Below, piece by piece: positions 1-9,705 of a DNA stretch of 64,000 bases. Origin of the DNA: Cherax quadricarinatus. Its lineage: Eukaryota > Arthropoda > Malacostraca > Decapoda > Parastacidae. The stretch spans positions 17,373,556 through 17,437,555 of the forward strand of contig NC_091355.1 of assembly GCF_038502225.1 (NCBI RefSeq), in the 5' to 3' direction. The notes below the pieces were generated by a model. That model was given only the letters and a program-made list of their open reading frames with translations. It was not told the DNA's origin and searched no databases. The first letter of the stretch is position 1. Each line of letters opens with the position of its first letter. Made by a program: the position numbers and the translations under genes.

Positions 1-7
1 TACCATG

Positions 8-135
8 GCTGGAACAATACTGAAATAACTCACTTTGGAGGGGGAAAACTTACGACCAGGTTTCGGTCCGACTTAGACTATTGACAAGTCACACCTGAGC
101 GAGAAGGGAAGGCCAGAATATATAGGCGAGGGGGG
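8..135 (+). repeat. Diverged single arm of the 'TTTCGGTCCGACTT' fold-back repeat
   Basis: This segment carries the landmarks of a repeat that recurs at 11971-12106, 26793-26963, 27808-27968, 46345-46420 and 63128-63255. The landmarks are GGAACAATAC near the start, a CTTACGAC block, TTTCGGTCCGACTT near 60-75, CTATTGACA, and TATATAGGC further in. Here only one arm is present and it is diverged. It runs into a GTA/TAG trinucleotide tract, as the 26.8-kb copy does. The family is inferred to be the long-terminal-repeat-like end of a Penelope-type element, because the 26.8-kb copies flank a GIY-YIG coding fragment. Confidence 0.65.
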
Positions 136-400
136 AGAGGAAGAAGGGTGTGGTAAAGGTAGTGGAAATAGAGGTTGTAGTAGTAATAGTAGTAGTGATG
201 GTGGAGGGTAGGATAGCAGCAGTAGTAGTAAAGATAGCAGCAGTGGTATTACTAGTAGTGATGAGGCAGTACCAAACGGGAAAAAAAGAAAAGACAGAAA
301 GAGAGGGAGAAAGAAGGTAGTAATAGTAACAGAAATAGTAGTCGTAGTAGTGTTAGGGGTAGAAATAAGAATGTAGCAGTAGTGATAGTGGAATACAGGA
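136..400. repeat. Degenerate GTA/AGT trinucleotide-rich tract
   Basis: The sequence is an imperfect purine-rich tract with many GTAGTA and AGTAGT units. It follows the fold-back arm, matching the arrangement at 26.9 kb. Open frames across it on the minus strand are low-complexity leucine/serine runs and are not treated as genes. Confidence 0.6.
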
Positions 401-807
401 GAAGAGAGGAGTACTGGAGGAAAGGTGTTGGCCCACGGGTGTAGGGAGAAAAACACTGCGGGACGAAATCCCCATAGGACAAGGACCACCGAGGATGAAG
501 ACAACAAAGACAATGAAGTTGCAAGAAAAGGTGAAGAGGTAAGGAGAAGAGGAGACATAGGCCAGATGAAGTCACGAGTGTTCTGAATTCTAGAGCATTT
601 GTCAACATGTAAAGAAAGATAGGCATCTGCAGAGACAAAGCAGGGCTAAGAATCATGTTAGGAATTTTATGTAAAAGGGATACTTAAACAAGACAGCATC
701 TGTGAAGGCTAGAAGGACAGACAGTTTTAGCAGAGGACCAGTTAACAGGACGATTATGTTCTCTAAAATGGCACAAAACATCCTTACTACGAAGAATGTT
801 GATTTCG

Positions 808-1229
808 TGTGGCATGCAAAGAGTACGTAACCTTTATTCGGCGCATGTACACACCCTCATTTACAGGCTATCTCCCCCAACCAGCGAACCAGGTTGCTAA
901 GAGTTGATGATGGGGCCCCGTCGTTCAACTAGTGACCAGGTTCTAGCCAATAAGAAGATGGTTTTCGCAATCGCAGAGGTTATGTGGGTACCGCTCTCCT
1001 GTCTGCCCTTGTCATTCCCATTCTAGAGCTGGTTGAAGCACGGTCTGCTATCTTGTGGCTTCTATTTCTGCCTTGCTTACCGTGGAGTGCACTATACTTA
1101 TCACTGTACATAGTGTACATATTGCTGTTCTAAATTGGTGAAGGATAAGTCTAAACTTTTTCTGCTGTGTTTATTTTGTTCCCATTACACCCGGGATAAC
1201 AGGCCATTTGGAATCCTGGGTTGTAATAT
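808..1229 (+). repeat. 5' LTR of the Gmr1-like element
   Basis: The LTR starts TGTGGCATGC and ends TTGTAATAT. It matches 6425-6851 along its full length except for three substitutions (for example base 966, C here and G in the 3' copy) and lack of an ATATA insertion near 1148. It should hold the element's promoter and polyadenylation signals, but I cannot point to a definite TATA box. The primer-binding site should start at about 1229-1230; the sequence there (GGGTAGCCTG) was not matched to a particular tRNA. Confidence 0.9.
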
Positions 1230-1646
1230 GGGTAGCCTGTCCGAGAGCTGGAGCTGGACTTAGAGAAACGGCTGAGCTTAGGGTGAAGCTCGTAGCAGGA
1301 ACATTGTTCAGCTTGCTGTCTGGCATTGCATTAGCTTTGCCTACGCTTTACAAATTTTGTCAGTTTTATGGTCAGCCTTGCTATTGTGTGATAGTTCAAC
1401 AGCTCGCTACTAGCTTGTTCGGTGTGCTTCACTACGGTCAATCTTCTAGAACAGTGTAGCTGTCTGGCATTGCTTTACAAATTTTGCGTGTCAATTGTTA
1501 CTAGCCTGTTCGGTGTGGAGAATTTTGCAGTCGGCTTTGCTTGTATGCGTATTCTGCAATCGTACTGTGCATAGCTAAGCGTGTTCTGCAAATTAACGTG
1601 TTACGTTGGGGTATTCTGCAATCGTACTGTGCATAGCGAATAACTT
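1230..1646 (+). other. Leader between 5' LTR and gag, with a 27-bp direct repeat
   Basis: This is the untranslated leader of the element. The 27-bp segment at 1549-1575 recurs exactly at 1611-1637 (period 62); both copies contain TGCAATCGTACTGTGCATAG. Phrases such as TTTACAAATTTTG and TAGCCTGTTCGGTGTG also recur, so the leader looks built from short duplications. An 83-residue open frame at 1208-1459 crosses the LTR boundary and is not considered a gene. Confidence 0.6.
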
Positions 1647-2985
1647 ATGCCACCAAGACGAGTCAGACGTCTGGTGTCGGCATATACTTTGCATAACCTA
1701 CCTAAATTGTCCCTACAGCGTTGTTGGCAAATTGCTCGTTCCATTGGCATTAAATACAAACGCACTCTCACAGCTGCACAACTGCGTTCACTGATTGCTG
1801 ACAAACTTATAGAAGAAGAGATGGCACATCAGACTCCTCCCTCTACGGGAGCTAGGGCAAAAACTATGTTCTCGCAGGAGGAAGATGATACACCTACGGA
1901 GCAAAGTGGTCAGTATAGTGCAGCTGGGTTGTCTTAGGGTGAATCAGCGTCGTTGGCACTTGAGCTGGCAAAAATCTATCTTGAGCAAACTAGGGAACAG
2001 AGAGCATTCGCAAGGGAAAAAATTGATAGGGAAAGAGAAAGGAGGCAGTTTTCGCATTCTGTAAATGATTTTAGTTTACAAAAAGCAGTACAGTTTGTTC
2101 CCCGCTTCAATGAGGCCGAACCAGAGCAATTTTTCGAAAGCTTCGAAAATCAGGCTCGAGCCTTGAGGTGGCCGGAACAGCATTGGGCATCATTGGTTCA
2201 TACAGCATTATTGGGTAAGGCACAGGAATTTACGTCAGTATTAAATGACGCTGAATTTTCTGATTATCAAGTAGTGAAGACCACAGTGTTGGGAGCATAT
2301 ACATGTATCCCAGCCAAATACAAAAAAATTTTTAAACTAAGCAGGCGGCAGCTTGGTTAATCCCTCGTGGACTTTGTGAGACAGCAAACCAAAGCTTTTA
2401 CCAGCTGGTATAAAGCAAGTGGTGTGTCTACCTTTGAGGAGCTGGTACAGCTTGTTCTGATTGATAACCTGCTGAGTCTGTGGGACCAGAGGTTCGAGTC
2501 TTTCTGCAGGATCGTGACTTAACCACTGCATTGGAGGCAGCCAGGTTGGCTGATACCTTCGAAACTATCCGCTCCTTGTCCGAGCGGTCCCGTCTCTCTT
2601 TTCAACAGCCTGGCATGAGCAGAGATCGTCAACATTGGAGAATGAAGTGCCAGCCGGAGGGAGAACGTCTACGTCAGCCAACTAAGTCACCTGGTGAGCC
2701 ACGCTTTTCAACATATGGTCCACCTGTGGAGAGGCAAACTACTCATGGTGCATCTCGACAACAGTATCCAGAGAGACACCAGCCAGAACGACACCATTTG
2801 CAACGTCAGCAGGGAGTAAAGGGCAAGCCTGTCGTCTGCTTCTTGTGTAATAAAGTAGGTCACATCAGTCCCAACTGCCCCCATAAACCCCAACCCATTG
2901 GGAAAATCTCTAATATCCCTAGTAACATGTCCCCTAGAGAAGTAGAAAAAGGTATGGCCCCTTATTATTGCAAGAGTCTTATTTC
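1647..2985 (+). pseudogene. gag: Gag region (capsid and zinc knuckle), broken
   Basis: The Gag polyprotein would form the retrotransposon particle and bind its RNA. The first 96 codons are basic (MPPRRVRRLV) and resemble an N-terminal domain. After an in-frame TAG at 1935-1937 the same frame continues with a glutamine- and arginine-rich helix and a capsid-like stretch (VPRFNEAEPEQFFESFE). After a TAA at 2358-2360 and a frameshift near 2476 the frame is open from 2480. A single CCHC knuckle (C-x2-C-x4-H-x4-C) lies at 2837-2878. The pieces read as one family protein with two stops and one shift, so they are best seen as one damaged gene. An ATG near 1647 is the likely start, about 420 bp after the LTR. 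Programmed readthrough is possible for one stop but not for all the lesions. Confidence 0.8.
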
Positions 2986-3329
2986 CCTTCAGGAAAACTC
3001 CGAAACAATTGAAGTAAAGACCTTTAGAGATACTGGAGCATATTGCTCACTTATAAGAGAAGGAATATTACCCCTTTCAGAGAACACCTCCTTGAATTCC
3101 TGTTTTATTGGAAGCATTTGGAGGAGCTATATATTCTGTCCCTTTGCATGAAATTTATGTACAGTGCAAATATTACACTGGGTACTTGACTGTAGGTGTC
3201 TCAAAAGGATTCCCCATGAAAGATGCCATGTTATTACTGTGTAATAACATTACTACTGTTAGTGCGTGTCCTGAACCTATAATGAGTAATTCTTCTCCGG
3301 TGTTGGCCATAACTCGGGCAACATCCTAA
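2986..3329 (+). pseudogene. pol: Retropepsin-type aspartic protease, broken
   Basis: The protease would cleave Gag-Pol. The active-site signature DTGA is encoded at 3029-3040, preceded by a beta-strand-like KTFR. The frame open from 2480 loses the match after about 3120. The downstream half (GGAIYSVPLHEIYVQ, then a hydrophobic stretch near AMLLLCNNI) continues in the frame starting at 3108, so there is one frameshift near 3120-3135. The later ILGN-like region reads LLCNNI. A TAA at 3327-3329 then interrupts the frame. The length of about 110 codons suits a retroviral-type protease monomer. Confidence 0.75.
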
Positions 3330-3332
3330 GGG

Positions 3333-3719
3333 TTGTCTGGAGAGAATGTTGACCTATCCTTGGACGACTCCGATCTCGGAATAGCCACGTTGTTTTATGA
3401 GGCACACCGGCCGGAGCCTCGTAAATCAAGTGAACAGACCCCGATCAAGCCTTCCTATTCACAGGTTGCAGGATTGCCAGATGTCTGTTTCCATGCCCGA
3501 GGGACTGTCCTTCCGGGAGGAACAACGAAAGGATCCTTCTTTAAATTCGCTTTTGAGGCAGCCATGGGTAAATCCTCTTTGGGTCATCCGGTCAAGTATG
3601 AAGTTAAAAACGATTATTTGATCTGCACTGAGACTGGTAAGGAGATAGAGGGCCGGCAATTGTATGACAGGTTAGTGGTTCCAACAAAGCATAGACCTCA
3701 AATATTAATACGTCATTAG
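3333..3719 (+). pseudogene. pol: Protease-integrase linker of Pol
   Basis: This 128-codon stretch is in the same frame as the protease tail and is separated from it by the TAA at 3327-3329; the next codons simply continue the frame and there is no ATG. The N-terminal part is acidic and low in recognisable motifs. The final third (GKEIEGRQLYDRLVVPTKHRPQIL) resembles the region just before the integrase zinc finger in Ty3/gypsy proteins, where a short peptide precedes the first histidine. The frame ends with TAG at 3717-3719, where a one-base shift enters the integrase frame. Confidence 0.65.
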
Positions 3720-4735
3720 GAGGTCACTTAGGAATTACAAAAACCTTGTATAGAATCACAAAAGAATTTTATTGGCCAAAATTAAAGAAAGATGTGAAGA
3801 ATCATATTAGGTGTTGCCGAGAATGTCAGCAAGTTGGGAAACCTGGACATTCCATTAAACCTGCACCTCTCCAACCTATACCTACTGATGGAGAACCTTT
3901 TGCAGATTTAATTATAGATTGTGTAGGTCCACTACCTAGATCAAAGTCTGGAAATCAATATTTATTTACGATTATGGATAAAGTAACCAGATACCCTGAA
4001 GCAATTCCCATGCGTAGTATTAATATTAAAGCTATTCTCAAAGCTTTAACCAAATTTATTTCTTGTTTTGGCATTCCTAAAACTATTCAAAGTGATCAAG
4101 GTACTAACTTTACTGCCAAAGCATTTAGGGAAGTATTAACTAGGTTAGAGATAATCCACAACTTATCTACTGCCTATGATCCTCAGTCCCAAGGCGCCTT
4201 GGAAAGATTCCATCAGACGTTAAAAACTACGATGAGAACTTTTTGCATGCACTTTCCTACAGACTGGGATGAATCACTACCTTTGTTGCTGTTCTCAGTA
4301 CGAGAGACGGTGCAAGAGTCTACAGGGTATAGACCGTTTAAGCTGATCTTTGGGCACAATGTACGAGGTTTTCTTCGGGTGCTCAAAGAAGGATGGATGG
4401 GAGAAGACGTTAGCTCAACACTCTACAACCCGTCTTCAAGGTTGCAGGTGGCACGTCAGTTAGTCAAGGCTAACCTAAAGACAGCTCAAAGTAAGATGAA
4501 ACAGAGGTACGACAGAAGTGCACAATTCCGCTCCTTCCATCCAGGAGACAAGGTGTTGGTGCAGGAACCTATACCTGGTCACACCTTGAAAGCTAGATTT
4601 ACGGGACCTATGCAGATTGAAAGTAGATTATCTGATGTATATTATATGGTAGCTCCCATTGATAAGACCTCAAAAACTAAATCTTACCACATTAATCAAT
4701 TAAAATCTTTTCATACACCAGATAAAGTCCAGTAA
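3720..4735 (+). pseudogene. pol: Integrase (zinc finger, D,D-35-E core, GPY/F-like tail)
   Basis: Integrase inserts the cDNA into host DNA. The zinc finger begins with GGHLGITK (histidine at 3725-3727) and ends with C-x2-C in RCCRECQ. Counting from the ATG at 3746, the catalytic aspartates are residues 58 (IIDCVGPLP) and 117 (QSDQGTNF) and the glutamate is residue 153 (QGALERFHQ), a D,D-35-E spacing. The C-terminal part contains FTGPM followed by a hydrophobic pattern typical of the GPY/F module. The domain itself is open from 3746 to the TAA at 4733-4735. It ends beside the start of the reverse-transcriptase linker, so in this element it precedes reverse transcriptase. Confidence 0.9.
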
Positions 4736-5926
4736 TGACTCTGTCCTCTACCTCTGAGGACGACTCTGACTCTTTTCACTCTATCTCTGAAATTAATATT
4801 AAACTTTCAAATTCTGTCCTCCTCAAGGATCCTAGCCCTTTAATGGAGGGACTATCTGAAGCGCAAGCAACAAATTTAACGGAGCTTCTACAGTCATATC
4901 CTAATATTTTTTCGGATGTGCCGAAAAAATGTACGTTAGGTTATCATGATGTAGATGTGTGGAAACTCTAAACCAATTAAACTCTCCCCCTACAGAGCTA
5001 ATCCTGAAAAGCAAAGGCTACTTCAGCAGGAAGTAGAATTTTTGTTAAAGCATGGTTTAGTGGAGGAGTCATCTAGTCCATGGGCTTCACCGTGCATCCT
5101 TGTGAAGAAGGCTGATGGAGGGTTTCGTATGTGTACAGAATACCGTAAGGTGAACGAGGTCACAATTACAGATGCTTACCCTCTTCCTCGTCTGGATGAC
5201 GTAATTGACTTTGTGGGTAAGGCTACTTTTGTGTCCAAATTAGATCTCCTTAAAGGCTACTATCAGGTACCTTTGACGGATAAGGCGAAGAAAATCTCTG
5301 CCTTCGTAATTCCAGGAGGTCATTATCAATACACAGTTACCCCCTTCGGAATGAAAAATTCCCCCTCTTCATTCCAGAAACTTATCCATCAGGCTATTAA
5401 AGGACTTGAAGGCACGGCAGCGTACCTAGATGATATTGTTGTGGTGTCTGATACTTGGGATCAACACCTACTTAGACTTAAGGCTCTTTTTGAGACCTTT
5501 AAGAGTTCCCATTTAACAGTTAATTTATCTAAATCTTCCTTTGACCAGGCCACTATCACTTTTCTAGGCAATGAAGTAGGTAGTGGTAAAGTTGCACCTA
5601 AACTTGCTAAAGTTTTTGTTATTAAAGATTATCCAGTTCCTCATGATAGGAAATCTCTTCAACGTTTCCTAGGCATGATAGGATTTTACAGAAGATTCTG
5701 TAAGAATTTCTCAGATATTGTAGCCCCTCTTACCAGTCACAAAGTTCCCTTTAATTGGACCTCATACTGTAACACTGCTTTTAATAAAGCAAAAAGATTA
5801 TTGTGTACTGCACCCATTCTCTTGTCTCCAGACTTCTCCAAACCTTTTCATTACAGGTTGATGCTTGTGAGTCTGGGGTTGGGGCAGTACTATTACAAAT
5901 TGGGAACAAGGAGTTGCAGCCTGTAG
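4735..5926 (+). pseudogene. pol: Reverse transcriptase, Ty3/gypsy type, with upstream linker
   Basis: The linker (4735-4971) contains an acidic serine-rich stretch and then the pattern LLQSYPNIFSDVP ending in HDVDV, which precedes the RT core in Ty3/gypsy enzymes. A frameshift near 4955 leads to the core. From 4955, visible blocks are SSPWASPCILVKKADGG (residues 40-56), RMCTEYRKVN, KLDLLKGYYQVPL (aspartate at residue 97), TPFGMKNSPSSFQ and the catalytic AYLDDIVVVS (residues 156-165). The thumb and connection region (FLGMIGFYRRFCKNFS) follows. The frame is left near 5835, where RNase H continues in another frame. Confidence 0.92.
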
Positions 5927-6105
5927 CATACTTTTCAGCCAAGTTCCAGCCATATCAAAAAGAAGCCCTCGTGCTGGTACTGGCTTTGGGGCATTTCGAT
6001 GTTTATGTGGGCCAGACATCGCAGGTGGTCACAGTCTAAAATATTTCCATTAAATATATTGCCGGCAAAGAAAATATGTTGGCAGACTCTTTATCTAGAG
6101 TCTAA
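5803..6105 (+). pseudogene. pol: RNase H remnant with internal deletion
   Basis: RNase H removes the RNA strand during cDNA synthesis. The N-terminal part (LQVDACESGVGAVLLQ, then QKEALVLVLALGHFDVYVG) supplies the first aspartate and the glutamate. A TAA at 6037-6039 is followed in the same frame by NISIKYIAGKENMLADSLSRV and a stop at 6103-6105, the usual end of a gypsy RNase H. The segment with the third acidic residue (the TDHNPL block) and the following ~40 residues is missing between the two parts. An internal deletion of roughly 120 bp has therefore disabled the domain. Confidence 0.85.
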
Positions 6106-6424
6106 TATTTTTATTTATTTAGGTTAGGATGTTATTTGTGGTAACCCCTTTTCACGCTTTTTTTTTTTTTATCCCCTGGTGTGGGGTTTTTTTTTTAGTG
6201 AGGGGATGCGGGCTACCGTCCGCCTGTATCTTAGACCTATGCTAGCCTGTCTGACTGCTGTCTCACTCTTAAGTTTAGGGTTTGGCTTTTGGTCACGAGA
6301 AAAGCTGAGCTCTATCTAAGAGTTGGATGGTGGAGAGGAAAGGCGGTCCCATTATTTTGTGCCATGGCGGCACGGTTACCACTGGGAGGTGGCAGCCTAA
6401 TCCTGAGCCTTCTCGGGATGGGGG
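6106..6424 (+). other. 3' untranslated region and polypurine tract of the LTR element
   Basis: This non-coding stretch contains two T-rich runs (near 6160 and 6188). It ends in a G-rich segment, CGGGATGGGGG (about 6414-6424), directly before the 3' LTR, where the polypurine tract primes plus-strand synthesis. No coding domain was recognised. Confidence 0.7.
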
Positions 6425-6851
6425 TGTGGCATGCAAAGAGTACGTAACCTTTATTCGGCGCATGTACACACCCTCATTTACAGGCTATCTCCCCCAACCA
6501 GCGAACCAGGTTGCTAAGAGTTGATGATGGGGCCCCGTCGTTCAACTAGTGACCAGGTTCTAGCCAATAAGAAGATGGTTTTGGCAATCGCAGAGGTTAT
6601 GTGGGTACCGCTCTCCTGTCTGCCCTTGTCATTCCCATTCTAGAGCTGGTTGAAGCACAGTCTGCTATCTTGTGGCTTCTATTTCTGCCTTGCTTACCGT
6701 GGAGTGCACTATACTTATCACTGTACATAGTGTACATATTGCTGTTCTAAATTGGTGAAGGATAATATAAGTCTAAACTTTTTCTGCTGTGTTTATTTTG
6801 TTCCCATTACACCCGGGATAACAGGCCATTTGGAATCCTAGGTTGTAATAT
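6425..6851 (+). repeat. 3' LTR of the Gmr1-like element
   Basis: This direct repeat of 808-1229 starts TGTGGCATGC and ends TTGTAATAT. It has an extra ATATA near 6768 and three single-base differences from the 5' LTR. Confidence 0.9.
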
Positions 6852-7706
6852 TTGGCGAAAAAGAATTTTGATATCTAATGGACGGAGGGCGTTCCTAAAA
6901 TTTAGGAGACTTCAAATATATGGAAAGCAGAGAATAGGAGATTTCACAGGAGACGGGAATTTGAGAGAGAAGTCAATTTAACATGAGAGAGGCAGAGTTT
7001 ATAAAATCGGGAGGATAACCAAGGCGAGAGAATGAGCTGCGAAGAGAGGAACTTTCCTAGGCGAGAAATTGAGGATCGCAACTACGGAGAGTATAAATAA
7101 AATAAAAAGCAAAAACACTTTTCTTCATATAGGAAGCATGGTAAAAAAAAGTAGTGAATGTATATGGCACTATGTATTTACTTACGAAAAATGGAAAATG
7201 GAAAGCCTTTCTCGGAGCGATGGCATACACTTCAAGGAAAGGAAGTAGGCTCCCATTCAGCTTTGAAGCTGATGGAAGGAGCAAGACTGAGTACAGCGGA
7301 GGTACAGGAGAAAAGGAATCAAGGAGTGAGTTTTCACTAGTCAGAAGGCCAGAGAACAGGAGACAGAACCTCTACAGGAAATGATGGAAAGCAGATAGAA
7401 ATCAATTTTATGAGTTTTAGGAAGACCATACAAATAAGATAGAGATGGACAGATACCATGGAATCGTTGAACAAGATCAGATTCAGGCGAACAGAGAATA
7501 AGATGAAGAGGGTTGGAAGCGAGTGGAATGTATTTGCGTGAGCCAGAGAGCAGAAGTTCAGCTTTTATTTCTGTTACTCTGCTACATCTAATTCATCTTC
7601 ATTTCTAGCATTACTGCTTCATTTCTACGACTGCTACACCCTTTACAACTTCTAGTACTGCCGCTATTCTGTGCCCCTCCACCTACCAATACCGCTGCTA
7701 TAACTA
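6852..7706. other. Unassigned intergenic DNA
   Basis: I see no recognisable gene. The first 700 bases are purine-rich with many AGAGA words. Overlapping open frames of 60-76 codons near 7154-7384 have no motif and no family resemblance. Around 7570-7700 there is a pyrimidine-rich stretch with scattered CTA/CTG triplets. Confidence 0.4.
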
Positions 7707-7709
7707 CTA

Positions 7710-7752
7710 TGAGGACTCGGGGGCGTTGACCCCCGAAACCCTCTCTAGGTAT
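7710..7752 (+). repeat. 3'-tail fragment of LINE C family
   Basis: GGGGGCGTTGACCCCCG followed by CTCTCTAGGTATA matches the tail segments at 14804-14862 and 45508-45560. It also matches the reverse complement of the 3' end of the LINE C copy at 53.2 kb. The hAT MITE at 7761 is inserted directly behind it, in the AGGTATACAGGTAT part of the tail. Confidence 0.6.
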
Positions 7753-8069
7753 ACAGGTATTAGGGATGTATCGGATGTGAAAGTTTAGATATGGCGGATG
7801 CGGATGTGTATTCGGATGTCATACTTATTTTGCGGATGCGGATGCAAATGCGGATATCTGCTTACAGTAAAACTCGGATGCGCGTGCGAATTGCGGATGT
7901 GACATCTTGACATCCGCCCGTTTTGGATGCGGATGCAAATGCGGATATATATTGAATCGCGATTGCGGATGCGGATATCTCATTTGTTGGAAAAAATTAG
8001 GATGCGGATGTAAGAAACTGTGCGGATGTGGATATGGATACGGATATCCGATACATCCCTAACAGGTAT
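7753..8069. mobile_element. hAT-type MITE with 8-bp target duplication
   Basis: The element spans 7761-8061 (301 bp). It starts TAGGGATGTATCGGAT (7761-7776) and ends with the exact reverse complement (8046-8061), giving perfect 16-bp terminal inverted repeats. The flanking 8 bases ACAGGTAT are identical at 7753-7760 and 8062-8069. An 8-bp duplication with TAGGG-type ends is characteristic of the hAT superfamily. The interior is made of degenerate GGATGC/GCGGAT repeats and encodes no transposase, so it would be moved in trans. Confidence 0.9.
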
Positions 8070-9160
8070 ATAACAACTACTACCAACTCTAATTCAACTA
8101 CCGTTACCTATCCCTTATTCCTCATTCCCCTCATGTATATGTTCTGGCCTCCCTTGTCACTTCAGTGCAACCTGTCAACGGTTCAAGTCTGACCGGTATG
8201 TTGTCACAAGTTGCTCTCTCCTAAGTGTGAATTATTGGTGTATACTCCCAACTCACTACTATCACTCTTACCATCACATGTGTAGGATAGAGGGTGTGTG
8301 TGTGTGTGTGTATGGCTGACCAGTTAGTTATTCAATCAAGTCATTAGCTGAATCCAGCCCAGGAAACCTACCATCCATTTCCAGACATCTGGGTTGCTTA
8401 ACTCAGATTCCACACAGCAGTGTAGGCCGGTGTAGGTGTAGTCATATCTCTGATGAACTGAAGGGTAGTGGAAGTCCATTCACACGTGACCATTGTCAGT
8501 AACACACAAATGCACATTCAACAGTACTGCTAACAACATTTACCGTCTGTAGGTCATTAACTCTATCTACGATCATCGTGAGATACGTGTATGTGTCATC
8601 CGCGGCCTTAGTGCACAAAAGCCGCCACCGATCCGTTACTCAAGGTGACCATTCGCTAATTACCTTACGCAGTAAGGTAAGCCTTAACCAGTAAAGTTAT
8701 TAGTGAATATTAGTGTTCTTCATTCTAGTAGCCTTGTTTAGGTAAATCGCCCTCTTTGACTAAACGGTTATATAAGGGGAGTAAACCGGCATGATCAGGC
8801 GGATTTCTTTACATGCACGTGGATTTTCGTCACTCGCGAGGGCAGGCACTCTGCCCTGGTGGGTGGCACACATGGGCAGCCCTTCTCTCAGTTTGTGTAG
8901 GGTGGGATAAAATAATTGTAGATACTAAACTATATTACTCTATATCTTACTCTAACTTTAATCAAATACTTATAAGGGGTAGTATAGTATATTAGCCTAT
9001 ATAGACGTCATCACTAAATTAAACTTATAATTTATAGTTGGTAAAAAAAAAGTGGTATCGTTGAGTGCAGGAATACTGTGGGTTTATTGCCTACCCTCAG
9101 TGAACTCTCATATTTCCTCCCTCCAGCGTCTGAATTTCACGGGAAAATAGCGTAGGCTTG
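8070..9160. other. Unassigned intergenic DNA with a short (GT)n
   Basis: No gene or known repeat was recognised. A (GT)9-10 run lies at about 8295-8313. The 60-codon open frame at 8813-8995 has no motif. AT content rises towards 9050. Confidence 0.4.
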
Positions 9161-9164
9161 ATTT

Positions 9165-9500
9165 TTCCACACTACACCAACCACCTCCACCCTCTTCACC
9201 ACCGCTACCATGCCTAAAACTAGTCCCCCACAATGCTTACCACATTCATCATACCCACCTATACCACCTCAACACTCGCCACATTCAGCATAACCCTCAA
9301 CTACAACATCAACCACCACCACGCATAGCAAGCACTGCCGCCACACCATCACCTCCTACACCACCACATCAACTAACATCCTCCACCTCCATCAAAATGT
9401 CCACCACCAAAATACTTACGATCATCACACACACCACCAATACTACACCCACAACACTTACCACCACCACAATATCACCACACTCACCATCGCTACCACA
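9165..9500. repeat. Degenerate CAC/ACC-rich simple repeat
   Basis: The plus strand is dominated by CACCAC, ACCACC and CCACAC words interrupted by unrelated bases. It reads as an old trinucleotide microsatellite. The 67-codon frame at 9397-9600 is a threonine-rich by-product. Confidence 0.55.
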
Positions 9501-9705
9501 CGAACAACCCCTACAACCTCCTACAGCAGCTAGGACACGGACTATCTGCAGGCTGTCACATGCCTGTCAGGTCACCTCTGACAGTTTAATGGGTCGTTAG
9601 ATTCGTCCGGTTGTTTGTGAAGGTTTTATCGCTGTGTCCCACCGACGACGCCTGCCAGTTGTCAGCCAATACCAGAAACTCCTTCACGTTGGCTTTTACC
9701 ATCCA

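Larger units (their letters stand above)
808..6851 (+). mobile_element. LTR retrotransposon, Ty3/gypsy of Gmr1-like type (defective)
   Basis: Two direct repeats of 422 and 427 bp bound a 5.2-kb interior. Reading along the plus strand, the interior holds a Gag region with one CCHC zinc knuckle, an aspartic protease with DTGA, an integrase with a D,D-35-E triad, a reverse transcriptase with YLDD, and RNase H remnants. Integrase lies upstream of reverse transcriptase, the reverse of ordinary Ty3/gypsy elements and the order known for the Gmr1 group. The reading frame is broken many times: stops at 1935-1937, 2358-2360, 3327-3329 and 6037-6039, and frame changes near 2476, 3125, 3715, 4735, 4955 and 5835. 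This copy therefore cannot make a working polyprotein. The LTRs differ by only three substitutions and one 5-bp indel, which implies recent insertion. No exact target duplication is visible; the flanks read TTTCG and TTTGG. Confidence 0.9.

Noticed and set aside
73..656. Minus-strand open frames of 134-161 codons, Leu/Ser/Pro-rich
   Set aside because: They lie across a purine-rich simple-repeat tract; composition follows the repeat and no domain is visible.
1229..1250. Assignment of the primer-binding site to a particular tRNA
   Set aside because: I could not match it with confidence from memory.
1647..4735. Programmed frameshifting or readthrough as the explanation of the broken gag-pol
   Set aside because: Too many lesions (at least four stops and six shifts), plus a deletion in RNase H; damage or assembly error is more economical.
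803..6856. 5-bp target duplication of the LTR element (TTTCG / TTTGG)
   Set aside because: One of five bases differs, so it is suggestive only; no exact duplication was found.
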